Assembly: GCA_964363305.1 (NCBI GenBank)
Contig: CAYIHX010000022.1
Span: 1 to 58,884, forward strand
Reading direction: 5' to 3'
From: CAYIHX01 sp964363305
GTDB lineage: Bacteria; Bdellovibrionota; UBA1018
DNA: 58,884 nt
The notes beneath the pieces were generated by a model that did not search any database, was not told the origin of the DNA, and saw nothing but the letters and a program-made list of their open reading frames with translations. A program made the position numbers and the translations under genes. Shown here piece by piece: positions 33,231-41,812 of this stretch; within the stretch, counting starts at the first letter, position 1; every line of letters starts with the position of its first letter.

Positions 33231-35925
33231 ACGGCGACCCGTAAAATACCCGATACTCGTCTTCAGGCGTTCTCCCGCTTCTCGAACCGGGGAGCGGACA
33301 GTCGATCTTTTGTGCATCCTCAAAGAAGGCCTTCATGCGTATCTTATCATCAGGTTGGATGTAATAACGACCGCAGAGTAGCGGGTCTGAAATGCCATTG
33401 ATAATAACAGTGATACCACTCCGAGGCAGCAAACTCAGGTAGGTGAGAATCATCCGAGGATCGCGGAGCCCACTATTAAACGCGATCTCAACGGCTCTCC
33501 TGTAGATTTCCGCATCGAGCGTCACCTCGGCAGAGAGTTCGGCTTCCGCCATCGATCGAGTCCGACCGGGGCGACCGGCGCCGCTGACCCTGCCGATCGG
33601 GCCCACCGGAGAGTCGACTCCCGCCATCAGCGGACGCGGCACCCCGGGAGGAATCCCGCTCGCGCTCTCGGACTCATCGAGGGCCGCGAAGTCCGCTTCG
33701 CTTCTGCGAGGGGCGATCGCTCCCCGTTGAAATGCCGCCACCAGCTCGGTTTCGATTTGAAGCAGAGGAACCTCTCCGTTTACGGTCCGAAAACGTTGGT
33801 TCTGGTAGTCGAACACTGCCGTATGAGAATCCACGCTCCCTTCCAGGTAGCGCACGGCGCCCACGAGGGTCGACGCCTCCGCATCGAAGTGCCGACGGCT
33901 GCGCTGGATCGCGGCTGGGTAGCCCCCCGCTCGAGGCAGAGGTGCCCGCAACGCACCATAGAGCAGGTCGATATCACGCGCGCGCTCGATCCACGCTGCC
34001 GCGTCGTTCACCTTCGGTGAGTTCGCCGCCAGATAGGCCTCCAGCGAAACACGAAACTCAGCGACGCTCTGGTTGGGATGTGCGTTGGCCAGCTCCAGCG
34101 CAAAATCAGGAAGACTCTCGCCGTTGCTACTGGCCAGAGACAAACGCGTGTAGGCCTCTCCCTCGGATTCCTCTCCTTCCCCTCTCCTTTCTACAGGCGC
34201 GGTCGGCACAGGAGGCGCCGCCCTTCCCCTCCTCGGCGGCCCGATCTCGAGCGGCGCGGCATAGGCGTGAGCCGGATTCGGAATCCGAGGATCGCGAAAA
34301 AGCCCTTCATTCGAAGAGGCCCACCTTCGTCCGCCCCGGGGGCGAACTCGGCGCGCCTCGTGACCGCGAGCGGCCGCCAGAATCGCTTGCTCCTCCGGCG
34401 TGAGCGGATCCATCGCCCGCAGCTTCAAACTCTCTTCCGATGCCTGTCCGTTGATCGCCGCTAGCGCAGGTCGGAATACCGGCCCTTTTCGCCGATCCAG
34501 GGTGGAATGAGTCATCAGATCCCACACCTCGTGCCGATTCGGATCCCTCGGCACGAGCACCAGCTGCACGTGCGGTGGTTGGCCGAAGCTTTGAACTCCC
34601 ACCTCCCAGCTCGGCGGCACCAGCCCCGGCACCTGGCTTACCGCCGCAAGCCAGAGGTCCGCCGTTCCCTGGCAGTCCGTGCCCTCCCCGAGAAAAGCGT
34701 CCAGCACGGTGGCGTTCGCTTCCGTATAATTCGACAGGTAACTCGACCGCAGAACCTCCCGCGCCACCGCCACGCGCAGTTCCGGATCCCGCTCCGTAGC
34801 CACGATGCTTCGAAGTTCGGCCAGCGTCGCGCTCCAGCGCGCCCGGATTTCCGCCAGCTGCCCGCGCGTCACCCGAGGGCGCCGCCCGCGCGCATCATGC
34901 TCGATGCGGTTCATGGCCCAATCGATGTCCGGCGGCACCAAGCCTCCGTTGCGCATCGCCTCGAACGCTCGAGCGGCCTCCGCGCGCAGCTCCCGCTCCG
35001 AGCGCAGCACCGCCGACCGCGCCGCCTCTCTCCGTCGCCGCACCTCCTCGGCGCGCGCGGCTCGCTCTCGTTGCTCGCGTTCGCGCAAGCGGCGACGAAT
35101 CTCCTCTCGCGACCGCCGGACCGTCGGCCGCTTCCGCGCGCTCGCCGCTCCTGGGTTTTCGACGGCATTCAGCGGCGCCTCGCCCAGGGCGAGCTGATCA
35201 CGCCAGCCTTCCACCGCATTCCGAACCTCGATCAGCGAATCGAGAGTAGGCCGTGTCAGCGGGCGAAGCGCATCGGTCGCCCGCGAATCGCACGGACAAA
35301 ACGCCGGAAGCTTCCTCGCCAGCGGGCGAAGCGCATCGAGCGCGGTCATGAGCCGCGCACGCGCCGGGAGATACCGATCCCAAGGCTCGCCCCGAGGCGA
35401 TGGACTCGGCTGACTCCGCAACTCCTCTGCCAGCGCGGAGTAGTAACCCAAGCCATGTTCCAGCGCGCCCACCATTTCCGGGAGCGACGACGGATTCTCC
35501 CATCGCCGCTGCAGTCGCTGCGCATGGCACATGGCCACCCGAAACCGCACATAGCCTCGACGCCCCAGCAGCACCTCCATCGGCCGCCCCTCGAGGCGAG
35601 CCACTTCCATCCTTCGGGTGAGATCAGTGTCTTTGATCAGAAGCGCTCGGCAGTTCAGGGCCCGCAGATTTTCACTCGCCTCCGTACCGTCCCAGGCGCG
35701 AATCGAGAGATCAACCACGACCGCCCCGGCCCGCGCCGCCCCCTCGAACTCCCGGCTCGCCTCGTTCGCGCGGCGCATGGCCGTTTGGAGTTCGCGCTCG
35801 ATCGGCGTCCAGCACTCCGCCTGCGCAAAAGAGCACATGAACGCCAGGCCCGCGCCGACGACCAGACCAGCGAAGAACGCTAGATCTGCGCTAAAAAAAT
35901 GACGGAATCGAGAAAAACACCGCAC
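33229..35925 (-). CDS. Large exported protein with transglutaminase-like core
   Basis: I place the start at GTG 35925 because GAGGAG lies eight bases before it; the product has 898 residues with a signal peptide (RCFSRFRHFFSADLAFFAGL, cleavage near AQA). An Arg/Glu/Ala-rich coiled-coil-like region (~residues 255-345) precedes the core. Cys418 in GEGTDCQGTADLWLAA, His452 in GQPPHVQLVLV and Asp469 in HEVWDLMTHS have the order and spacing (34 and 17 residues) of transglutaminase-like enzymes. The C-terminal half is unrecognised and ends with a polar domain (YYIQPDDKIRMKAFF). Compare the protein at 795-3956. It likely works in the periplasm or outside. Function unknown. Confidence 0.7.
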   Translation of the reverse strand: MRCFSRFRHFFSADLAFFAGLVVGAGLAFMCSFAQAECWTPIERELQTAMRRANEASREFEGAARAGAVVVDLSIRAWDGTEASENLRALNCRALLIKDTDLTRRMEVARLEGRPMEVLLGRRGYVRFRVAMCHAQRLQRRWENPSSLPEMVGALEHGLGYYSALAEELRSQPSPSPRGEPWDRYLPARARLMTALDALRPLARKLPAFCPCDSRATDALRPLTRPTLDSLIEVRNAVEGWRDQLALGEAPLNAVENPGAASARKRPTVRRSREEIRRRLREREQRERAARAEEVRRRREAARSAVLRSERELRAEAARAFEAMRNGGLVPPDIDWAMNRIEHDARGRRPRVTRGQLAEIRARWSATLAELRSIVATERDPELRVAVAREVLRSSYLSNYTEANATVLDAFLGEGTDCQGTADLWLAAVSQVPGLVPPSWEVGVQSFGQPPHVQLVLVPRDPNRHEVWDLMTHSTLDRRKGPVFRPALAAINGQASEESLKLRAMDPLTPEEQAILAAARGHEARRVRPRGGRRWASSNEGLFRDPRIPNPAHAYAAPLEIGPPRRGRAAPPVPTAPVERRGEGEESEGEAYTRLSLASSNGESLPDFALELANAHPNQSVAEFRVSLEAYLAANSPKVNDAAAWIERARDIDLLYGALRAPLPRAGGYPAAIQRSRRHFDAEASTLVGAVRYLEGSVDSHTAVFDYQNQRFRTVNGEVPLLQIETELVAAFQRGAIAPRRSEADFAALDESESASGIPPGVPRPLMAGVDSPVGPIGRVSGAGRPGRTRSMAEAELSAEVTLDAEIYRRAVEIAFNSGLRDPRMILTYLSLLPRSGITVIINGISDPLLCGRYYIQPDDKIRMKAFFEDAQKIDCPLPGSRSGRTPEDEYRVFYGSP

Positions 35926-36115
35926 GCGTCTACTCCTCGGCCGGGGGCCGCCCCTCCGTGAGTTTTTAGTGGGGAGTTTTTTTGCTCCATGTGTTTTTTC
36001 GCTCAGTGCGAAATCTGCACCCACTCAGTCGGTGTGACTCCTCCCGGATTTCGCATTTGACGAAACCCGTTGCCGAAACCCCAGGAGGCGACCGCAAGAC
36101 CGCGCGGGCAAAAGA

Positions 36116-36147
36116 AAGCCCCCCGGGTCGCAAGACCCGAGGGGCTT
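36116..36147. terminator. Factor-independent terminator
   Basis: A 14-bp stem with one mismatch (AAGCCCCCCGGGTC paired with GACCCGAGGGGCTT) encloses the tetraloop GCAA. T-rich sequence follows on both sides, so it can end the minus-strand gene at 36182 and may work in both directions. Confidence 0.8.
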
Positions 36148-36181
36148 TTCAAATCTATTTCTGAAGCCCTGAAGTCAGGAC

Positions 36182-36391
36182 TTACTTTTTGCCCTTCTTC
36201 TTCTTACGAAAAATACCCTTCTTTTCAGTCGAGCGCTTAGTCTTGGCTTCATGAAAAGCCTTGGCGAATTCGGGATTCGTCTTCAGCTTCAGCTTACGCT
36301 TCTGGCGACCCAGAGTCTTCTTCGTACGGCGCGAAAGTTTCGCTTTCGGGGTCTTCTTCGCTGCCTCGGCAGCGGTGGTAGCAGTCGTCAT
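36182..36391 (-). CDS. Small Lys/Arg-rich protein
   Basis: ATG 36391 follows AGGAGT by seven bases and gives 69 residues, nearly half of them Lys or Arg (KAKLSRRTKKTLGRQKRKL, KKGIFRKKKKGKK). Such composition suggests nucleic acid or ribosome binding, comparable to small basic proteins that bind RNA, but no family is recognised. It has its own ribosome site and a strong terminator 35 bases downstream, so it looks like a monocistronic, well-expressed gene. Confidence 0.72.
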   Translation of the reverse strand: MTTATTAAEAAKKTPKAKLSRRTKKTLGRQKRKLKLKTNPEFAKAFHEAKTKRSTEKKGIFRKKKKGKK

Positions 36392-36482
36392 TTTCTCACT
36401 CCTGATTCTTGAACTCTTTAGGTATTCCGGCGGGATAGCATATCCCACCGGAATTGCCAACTCAGGTATTTTTCAAAATCAT

Positions 36483-37193
36483 TCAGTTTCCGTCGCTCAG
36501 GTTCTCAAAAGCTCCATCACCCCGAATGAAGAAGCTCTGGGTTCTTTCGTGATGCTTCATCACGGTCACGACCTTCCACTTCAGGTCGAGCGACATGCCA
36601 GCCACCGGATCAGCCGACGTCCCTACGTTCAGTATGCTCGGAACGACGCCTTCGGCCTCGAAGGTGTACCCCCACGCGACATTGAGCTCAGCCGGAAGCA
36701 CCGTGACGTTCGTCAAATAAGCACCCTTGCCGGCCAGTGAGCCTCCATAGGTGTAAAGCACACGGAATGTGAAATCCACGACGTTTGCCCCGTACAAGTT
36801 CTTGTAGAAGGTACGAAAGACCCGAGATTTTGGAGATTGCCACGCCTCAAGCGCAAACGCGGACTGAATGCCTTGCGGAAGCGCATGAGCGACGTCGAAC
36901 CGCTGATTCACCACCGGCTTGTTCGCTTCGATGATCTTCCAAACTTCTTTGCCGATGTTGATGATCGTATCGATGGCAATCTTGGCATCATTCAGATCAT
37001 CCAGAGGATTGCCGTCTTCGAGTGCGAAACCCGTCATCGGAGCATCCTCCCCGTCCTCCACACCCACTTCATGGACCTCGACCGCGCCCACGGTAAAATA
37101 GGCCTCATCCCGCTCTGAGGGACTCGAAGCCTGAGCAAGAGCAGGAACCGCAAGAACGACGACCAGCAGAGCATTGCGAATCAAATTCGACAT
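36483..37193 (-). CDS. Exported protein of unknown function
   Basis: ATG 37193, preceded by AAGGAG, gives 236 residues with a signal peptide (MSNLIRNALLVVVLAVPALA, cleavage near QAS). The mature part has an acidic start, then DDLNDAKIAIDTIINIGKEV, VDFTFRVLYTYGGSLAGKGA, and AWGYTFEAEGVVPSILNVGT, which look like alternating beta strands. Similar secreted proteins of this size occur in predatory and related delta-type bacteria, but I cannot name a family. It is divergent from aat with a 51-bp gap. Confidence 0.7.
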   Translation of the reverse strand: MSNLIRNALLVVVLAVPALAQASSPSERDEAYFTVGAVEVHEVGVEDGEDAPMTGFALEDGNPLDDLNDAKIAIDTIINIGKEVWKIIEANKPVVNQRFDVAHALPQGIQSAFALEAWQSPKSRVFRTFYKNLYGANVVDFTFRVLYTYGGSLAGKGAYLTNVTVLPAELNVAWGYTFEAEGVVPSILNVGTSADPVAGMSLDLKWKVVTVMKHHERTQSFFIRGDGAFENLSDGN

Positions 37194-37244
37194 AAGAAGA
37201 CTCCTTATGAGACATCCACTAGCGGGAGTTTCCTCGGGAACACA

Positions 37245-37928
37245 ATGCCGAATGCCCTGCGTCACATCAAATTTCCCTCTCCTGAATCCGCCGACGAGGA
37301 CGGAATCGTCGCCATCGGAGGGGATTACGGAACTGACGCACTGTGCGAGGCCTATCGCAACGGCATCTTTCCCTGGCCGCTCACGTTTCGCGACCCGCGG
37401 ACCGGGAAATCCAGGCCCGCCCCCCTGACCTGGTTCAGTCCCGACCCTCGTGCCGTGCTCTTCTTCGACGAAGTGCATGTGCCTCGCTCACTCGAGCGTT
37501 TTCGCCGAAAGTGCGCCTGGCGCTTTTCGCGAAACGAGTCCTTCGAAGCCGTCATGCGGGAATGCGCGAAACAGCCCCGACCCGAGCAGGACGGCACCTG
37601 GATCACCGAAGAACTGCTGAGGGGATACACGCGCCTCTTTCGAGAAGGAAAGGCGTGGAGCGTGGAAGTCTGGGAAGGACCCACTCTCGTCGGCGGAATC
37701 TATGGCGTATTCATCGAGGGCATCGCCTCCGGCGAAAGCATGTTCCACCTGCGCGACAACGCGAGCAAACTGGCGCTGCTTCAGGCCGTCAAAGAACTGG
37801 AGAAGGAAGGCGTGCGCTTCCTGGACATTCAGGTCATGACTCCCCACATGGAACGACTGGGAGCGCGAGAAATCCCGCGAAAGGAATTTCTCGCGCTGAT
37901 CGCCGAAACCAAACTGTCGAACCTTTAG
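37245..37928 (+). CDS. aat: Leucyl/phenylalanyl-tRNA--protein transferase
   Basis: The 227-residue protein carries the family signatures FPSPESADEDGIVAIGGD near the start, YRNGIFPWP, WFSPDPRAVL, TWITEELLRGYTRLFREG, SVEVWEGPTLVGGIYGV, and FLDIQVMTPHMERLGAREIP. It transfers Leu or Phe from tRNA to proteins with N-terminal Arg or Lys, marking them for ClpSAP degradation (N-degron pathway). Length is normal. No clpA or clpS is in the window. The ATG has a plausible leader after GGGAGTTTCCTCGGG. Confidence 0.95.
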   Translation: MPNALRHIKFPSPESADEDGIVAIGGDYGTDALCEAYRNGIFPWPLTFRDPRTGKSRPAPLTWFSPDPRAVLFFDEVHVPRSLERFRRKCAWRFSRNESFEAVMRECAKQPRPEQDGTWITEELLRGYTRLFREGKAWSVEVWEGPTLVGGIYGVFIEGIASGESMFHLRDNASKLALLQAVKELEKEGVRFLDIQVMTPHMERLGAREIPRKEFLALIAETKLSNL

Positions 37929-38042
37929 ACAGCCGCCACACCCCTCATTCCAGGTCGAGGCCGACACACCCAGGTAAGTCCCTCAAATGACTCAGTTGGC
38001 ACGCTAGCCCTACCTGGCCCCGCTCTTGCTCTACTTAGGGGT

Positions 38043-38900
38043 ATGAAAGCTCGAAGCCTTTTCCAAAGGATGGAAACAACACAAAAGAAAGCCGGGAATC
38101 ACCCCCTTCTTCACCCCGCGATACGATTCGCCGCGCTCGCGACCCTCGCGATCCTCGGATCGCTTCCGAGCGCCGCTCACGCGGGCCTGCCCGGGCATCC
38201 TTCGCCCGAAAAGAATAAGAAGACGAGCACCGCCAGCAGCAAAAAACGCGGATACTCCTCGCACGATGCCGAATGGAAAGAAATTTTAGCCACGCGATTG
38301 AGCCATGCGAAGGAGCTCCTCGGTCGGGCGTACCGAAAGAGTATCGCAGGCATCGAAGAAGACGAGCGAGAGTACCATGAGTTTCTCCTCAATCGAATTC
38401 AGTCTGCCCTGCCCGATCACTACAAAAGACAAGCGAAGAAGATTCATCACACGCTGCTCGTAGAAAGCAAAAAACACGGCTTCGATCCGGCCTTCCTCGT
38501 AGCCGTGATCGAAAACGAAAGCAGCTTCAACCCACTCATCCGCGGTACCTCCGGCGAGATCGGCCTCATGCAGGTTCTACCCTCGACCGCCAAGTGGACG
38601 GCCAAGAAAATCAAGCTTCCTTGGAAGGGCGCGAAGTCCCTCGAAGATCCCATCACGAACATCCGGATCGGCGCCGCGTTCCTCGCGCACCTGCGCGGCG
38701 AGTTCGATTACCACGGGCGACTCTACCTGAGCGCCTACAACATGGGCACACGCAACGTACGCAAAGCGCTTGAGCGACGGGTGATGCCAAAGGACTACGC
38801 GGGCCGGGTCATGCAAAAGTACCTTCAATTTTACGAAGATCTACGTACCGAGCTGACGGCCCCTAGCCGAGTCATCGCCGGCAAGAAAGACGCGGCTTAA
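38043..38900 (+). CDS. Exported lytic transglycosylase (SLT domain)
   Basis: The 285-residue protein has an N-terminal signal (FAALATLAILGSLPSAAHA), a basic linker with helical segment, and an SLT lysozyme-like domain at ~residues 135-255: LLVESKKHGFDPAFLVAVIE with the catalytic Glu followed by NESSFNP, then GTSGEIGLMQVLPSTAKW and LYLSAYNMGTRNVRKA. It cleaves peptidoglycan with 1,6-anhydro product. Its stop overlaps the stop region of the convergent VapC gene. Confidence 0.92.
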   Translation: MKARSLFQRMETTQKKAGNHPLLHPAIRFAALATLAILGSLPSAAHAGLPGHPSPEKNKKTSTASSKKRGYSSHDAEWKEILATRLSHAKELLGRAYRKSIAGIEEDEREYHEFLLNRIQSALPDHYKRQAKKIHHTLLVESKKHGFDPAFLVAVIENESSFNPLIRGTSGEIGLMQVLPSTAKWTAKKIKLPWKGAKSLEDPITNIRIGAAFLAHLRGEFDYHGRLYLSAYNMGTRNVRKALERRVMPKDYAGRVMQKYLQFYEDLRTELTAPSRVIAGKKDAA

Positions 38901-39289
38901 AAACCGCTCAACTTCGCCAACCCCGGAAGCCCATCAAAATGGGCGTCTCGGGTCACGAGCAGGTATCCGTGCTGCACCGCGGACGCCGCGATCCAAATAT
39001 CGTTGGTCGGGATCGGCCTCCCTACTTCCCTGAGCGCGCACAGAATCCGAGCGTAGTGGAACGTGGTCTGCTCATCAATACCATGAACGACGACGCGAGA
39101 GGATTGGAGAAACCGAACCAACCCGGCCTCGTTGGCCTTCGCTTTTTTTCCCGCTTCGAAGCCAGACCGGAGCTCGCCCATCACCACGGTGCTCACTCCG
39201 ATTTCCTCCGCGAGCTGAATCCAGTCCTTCAACACGGGGCTGCCCCGCATGAACTCGGAATAGGCGTTCGTATCCAGGGCCAATCTCAC
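38897..39289 (-). CDS. VapC-type PIN-domain toxin
   Basis: GTG 39289 overlaps the antitoxin stop (GTGA) and gives 130 residues beginning RLALDTNAYSEFMRG. PIN motifs: LDTNAY (Asp), STVVMGELRSGF (Glu), PTNDIWIAASAV (Asp) and YLLVTRDAHFDGL (Asp). A longer ATG start at 39307 is possible but would overlap the antitoxin more. It is a probable RNase paired with the antitoxin that follows. Confidence 0.9.
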   Translation of the reverse strand: MRLALDTNAYSEFMRGSPVLKDWIQLAEEIGVSTVVMGELRSGFEAGKKAKANEAGLVRFLQSSRVVVHGIDEQTTFHYARILCALREVGRPIPTNDIWIAASAVQHGYLLVTRDAHFDGLPGLAKLSGF

Positions 39290-39558
39290 CGACGAGCCTT
39301 CTTCCAAATCTCCGGATCGATCCGGCTTTGGGCTTCGATCGCGCGATCGAATTCAGGATCTTCCACCCAACTGCCCGCAAGGGAATCCAAATCATGGTGC
39401 CGCACCGAAGACGAGGAAAGCCCCGCCTCTCGCGCCAACCCTTCGAGGGCCAAGTCGTTCAAGCTCTTCCGGCGCCTTTTGGCGAGGTCTCTCAGGGCAC
39501 GATCCACCTCACGAGGCACGTTTCGAACAGTGTACTGAGCAAGTTTTTGCCTACGCAT
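39286..39558 (-). CDS. FitA/VapB-type antitoxin
   Basis: The 90-residue product starts MRRQKLAQYTVRNVPREVDR and continues ALRDLAKRRRKSLNDLALEGL, the ribbon-helix-helix domain of FitA-like antitoxins, followed by a polar C-terminal part (EDPEFDRAIEAQSRIDPEIW) that would wrap the PIN toxin. It overlaps the toxin gene by four bases. Confidence 0.87.
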   Translation of the reverse strand: MRRQKLAQYTVRNVPREVDRALRDLAKRRRKSLNDLALEGLAREAGLSSSSVRHHDLDSLAGSWVEDPEFDRAIEAQSRIDPEIWKKARR

Positions 39559-39642
39559 CCTGCCTTCATTCTAGGCTACTCTTGCCTGCAAATCAAGCAG
39601 ACCGAGATTGCTTTCCCCGGCGCTCGTGTTACCACCGAGGCC

Positions 39643-40680
39643 ATGAGCATCAAGCAATACGAATTCGACACCCCGAATGGCACGAAGATGCCCTACCGCC
39701 GGCTCGGCAAGTCCGGTTTGAAAGTCAGCGCGCTCTCGTTCGGTTCATGGGTCACCTTCGGCAGCCAGATGGGTGAAGAGATCGCGCGCGACTGCATGAA
39801 GATCGCCTACGACAACGGGGTAAATTTTTTCGACAATGCCGAGGTCTACGCCGAAGGAAAGTCGGAAGAGATCATGGGCCAGGTGCTCAAGAAAATGGGC
39901 TGGGGCCGCGACACTTACATCGTGTCGAGCAAGGTCTTCTGGGGCGGAGGGCGCGCCACCCAATCGGGCTTGAGCCGCAAACACATCGTCGATGCCTGCC
40001 ATGCCGCCTTGCGACGCCTGCAGGTTGAGTACCTCGACCTCTATTACTGTCATCGACCGGATTACTCAACGCCGATCGAAGAGACGGTTCGGGCCATGCA
40101 CGATCTCGTCACGCAAGGAAAGATTCTCTACTGGGGAACGTCGGAGTGGAACGCCCAGCAGATCACCGAGGCCTTTCAAGTCGCGCGCGAGCTGCGCATC
40201 ACGCCCCCGACGATGGAGCAGCCGCAGTACAACCTCCTGCATCGTGACCGAGTAGAGAAGGAGTACCTCCCGCTCTACAAAAATTACGGGCTCGGCACGA
40301 CGATCTGGTCGCCGCTCGCCTCGGGGATCCTGACCGGCAAGTACAACGAAGGGATTCCGACCGGCTCCCGCATGACCGTGGACGGCTACGAATGGCTGCG
40401 GAAGCAGATGGAATCTCCCGAAGGCCAAACCAAGATCGAGAAAACCCGAAGATTCACCGCGCTCGCCACGGAGATCGGCACTCACCCCGCACGCCTGGCG
40501 ATCGCCTGGTGCCTGAAAAACCCCTACGTCTCGACCGTCATCCTCGGCGCCTCACGCGCATCGCAGGTCGAAGAGAACCTGAAAGCGCTCGGCGATCTCA
40601 AGCTGCTCACGAAAGAAGTGATACTCAAGATCGAAGGCATCTTTCAGAATCAGCCCGAGCCGGAGAAGGATTGGCTGTAG
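39643..40680 (+). CDS. Aldo-keto reductase (Kv-beta-like)
   Basis: I use ATG 39643, where homologous sequence starts (345 residues; an open frame continues upstream but is not convincing). The AKR tetrad is visible: Asp and Tyr in VNFFDNAEVYAEGKSE, Lys in IVSSKVFWGG, and His in LYYCHRPDYSTP. NADPH-binding segments are WSPLASGILTGKY and STVILGASRASQVEENLKAL. The pattern is closest to the AKR6/7-like group with voltage-gated K channel beta subunits. Substrate not predictable. Confidence 0.9.
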   Translation: MSIKQYEFDTPNGTKMPYRRLGKSGLKVSALSFGSWVTFGSQMGEEIARDCMKIAYDNGVNFFDNAEVYAEGKSEEIMGQVLKKMGWGRDTYIVSSKVFWGGGRATQSGLSRKHIVDACHAALRRLQVEYLDLYYCHRPDYSTPIEETVRAMHDLVTQGKILYWGTSEWNAQQITEAFQVARELRITPPTMEQPQYNLLHRDRVEKEYLPLYKNYGLGTTIWSPLASGILTGKYNEGIPTGSRMTVDGYEWLRKQMESPEGQTKIEKTRRFTALATEIGTHPARLAIAWCLKNPYVSTVILGASRASQVEENLKALGDLKLLTKEVILKIEGIFQNQPEPEKDWL

Positions 40681-40682
40681 GT

Positions 40683-41798
40683 TTATTTTTCACTGAAAGG
40701 CACCACTCGCAAACGGCGACCCTCGATTTCAATCCAAAATCCGCGCTGAGCGAGAGTCGTCGAGCGGCGATTCGCACCAAATTCTTCCAAGACTTGTTCA
40801 GGGGAGAGCCTCCTGATCCTTGGATCAAGGGCAAAATCCACGAGCCGAGAGTAGACCGCGCGATCTCCGCTCACAAAGGTCGTGCTGCGGGTTCCCTCGG
40901 AGATCATCAAAGCCTCCGCTACTACTTGCCGATCAAGAAAGCCCTTATTTCCTCCGACGCCGCCCCCTTCCAAGGCGGATAAAATTCCTTCGAACGCGGG
41001 AGAAGCTCTTTGCCGTTCTGAAATCATCACCTGACGCGTTAAACCCCGCTCGGTGCTCCGCCCCAACACGATCGCGCCGAAAGCGAGTTCCGCCGCGACC
41101 GACTCGCTCACCATCGTTCCCATTTTTTTAAAAATCGGCGATCGACGTACCCCCCCGCCACGCATGGCTACATTCGTATCCAAGAGCACTGTATTATTCT
41201 GGGATCCTGAGCGGCTAAAAAAACGAAGCGACCGAACGCCATAACGCCGGCGCATCGCCGCCGCAGCAGCCCGTGAGCCACTCGACTCGGCAGAACCGAC
41301 CTCGGGCGGCTTTCTTAAAGCGGCCACGACCTGTAACACCTCCCCTTGAAGCCGAGTCAGAACGCGCTTTCGCTCCCGTAACGGGGAGGTTTCATTCAAT
41401 TCAAGGAGAAGCTGCGAAATTCGTTGAAGGGACAAAGGATTAGAGACTCGACCCGCAGCCTCGTGACTGATCACGATCTCGATATCGCGCTCGATGCCAC
41501 GGATCCATTCACTCAACGCATCAAACTCGTTATCCACCAGACTCAGCCTGGTCCGACGCACTCGAGCCAGCTGCTCATGCAAGCTCTCAAGAACCGCTAA
41601 TCGCTCGGGTGCCACTCGAGCCCCCACCTGTGCGATTCGCCGCCGCAGATTGGCGCTCTCGTAGGGCATCCTTTGATGGTTCAAGTAGCCGACAACCGCG
41701 CCCACCGTCGCACAACCCCGTCCGTCGGCCCACGCCACACACGAAATAGTCTCGATCGTCAGAACACTGACGAATACGAAAAACCACCCGATCCTCAT
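40683..41798 (-). CDS. Exported PIN-like domain protein
   Basis: ATG 41798 gives 371 residues with a signal peptide (MRIGWFFVFVSVLTIETISC and cleavage near AWADG). Residues ~30-165 are helical and charged. Residues ~200-330 show the acidic residues of a PIN fold: Asp207 in NTVLLDTNVAMRGG, Glu in MVSESVAAELAFG, Asp in KGFLDRQVVAEALM and Asp in TFVSGDRAVYSRL. PIN domains are usually cytoplasmic RNases, so an exported one is unusual and could be an effector. It follows ctaA by 14 bases. The PIN assignment rests on motif order only. Confidence 0.65.
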   Translation of the reverse strand: MRIGWFFVFVSVLTIETISCVAWADGRGCATVGAVVGYLNHQRMPYESANLRRRIAQVGARVAPERLAVLESLHEQLARVRRTRLSLVDNEFDALSEWIRGIERDIEIVISHEAAGRVSNPLSLQRISQLLLELNETSPLRERKRVLTRLQGEVLQVVAALRKPPEVGSAESSGSRAAAAAMRRRYGVRSLRFFSRSGSQNNTVLLDTNVAMRGGGVRRSPIFKKMGTMVSESVAAELAFGAIVLGRSTERGLTRQVMISERQRASPAFEGILSALEGGGVGGNKGFLDRQVVAEALMISEGTRSTTFVSGDRAVYSRLVDFALDPRIRRLSPEQVLEEFGANRRSTTLAQRGFWIEIEGRRLRVVPFSEK

Positions 41799-41812
41799 CA
41801 CTACTCGATCGG

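Noticed and set aside
34507..35883. Long plus-strand open frame opposite the large transglutaminase-like gene
   Set aside because: Composition is Arg/His/Pro-rich, typical of the antisense of a GC-rich coding region; no signal or motif.
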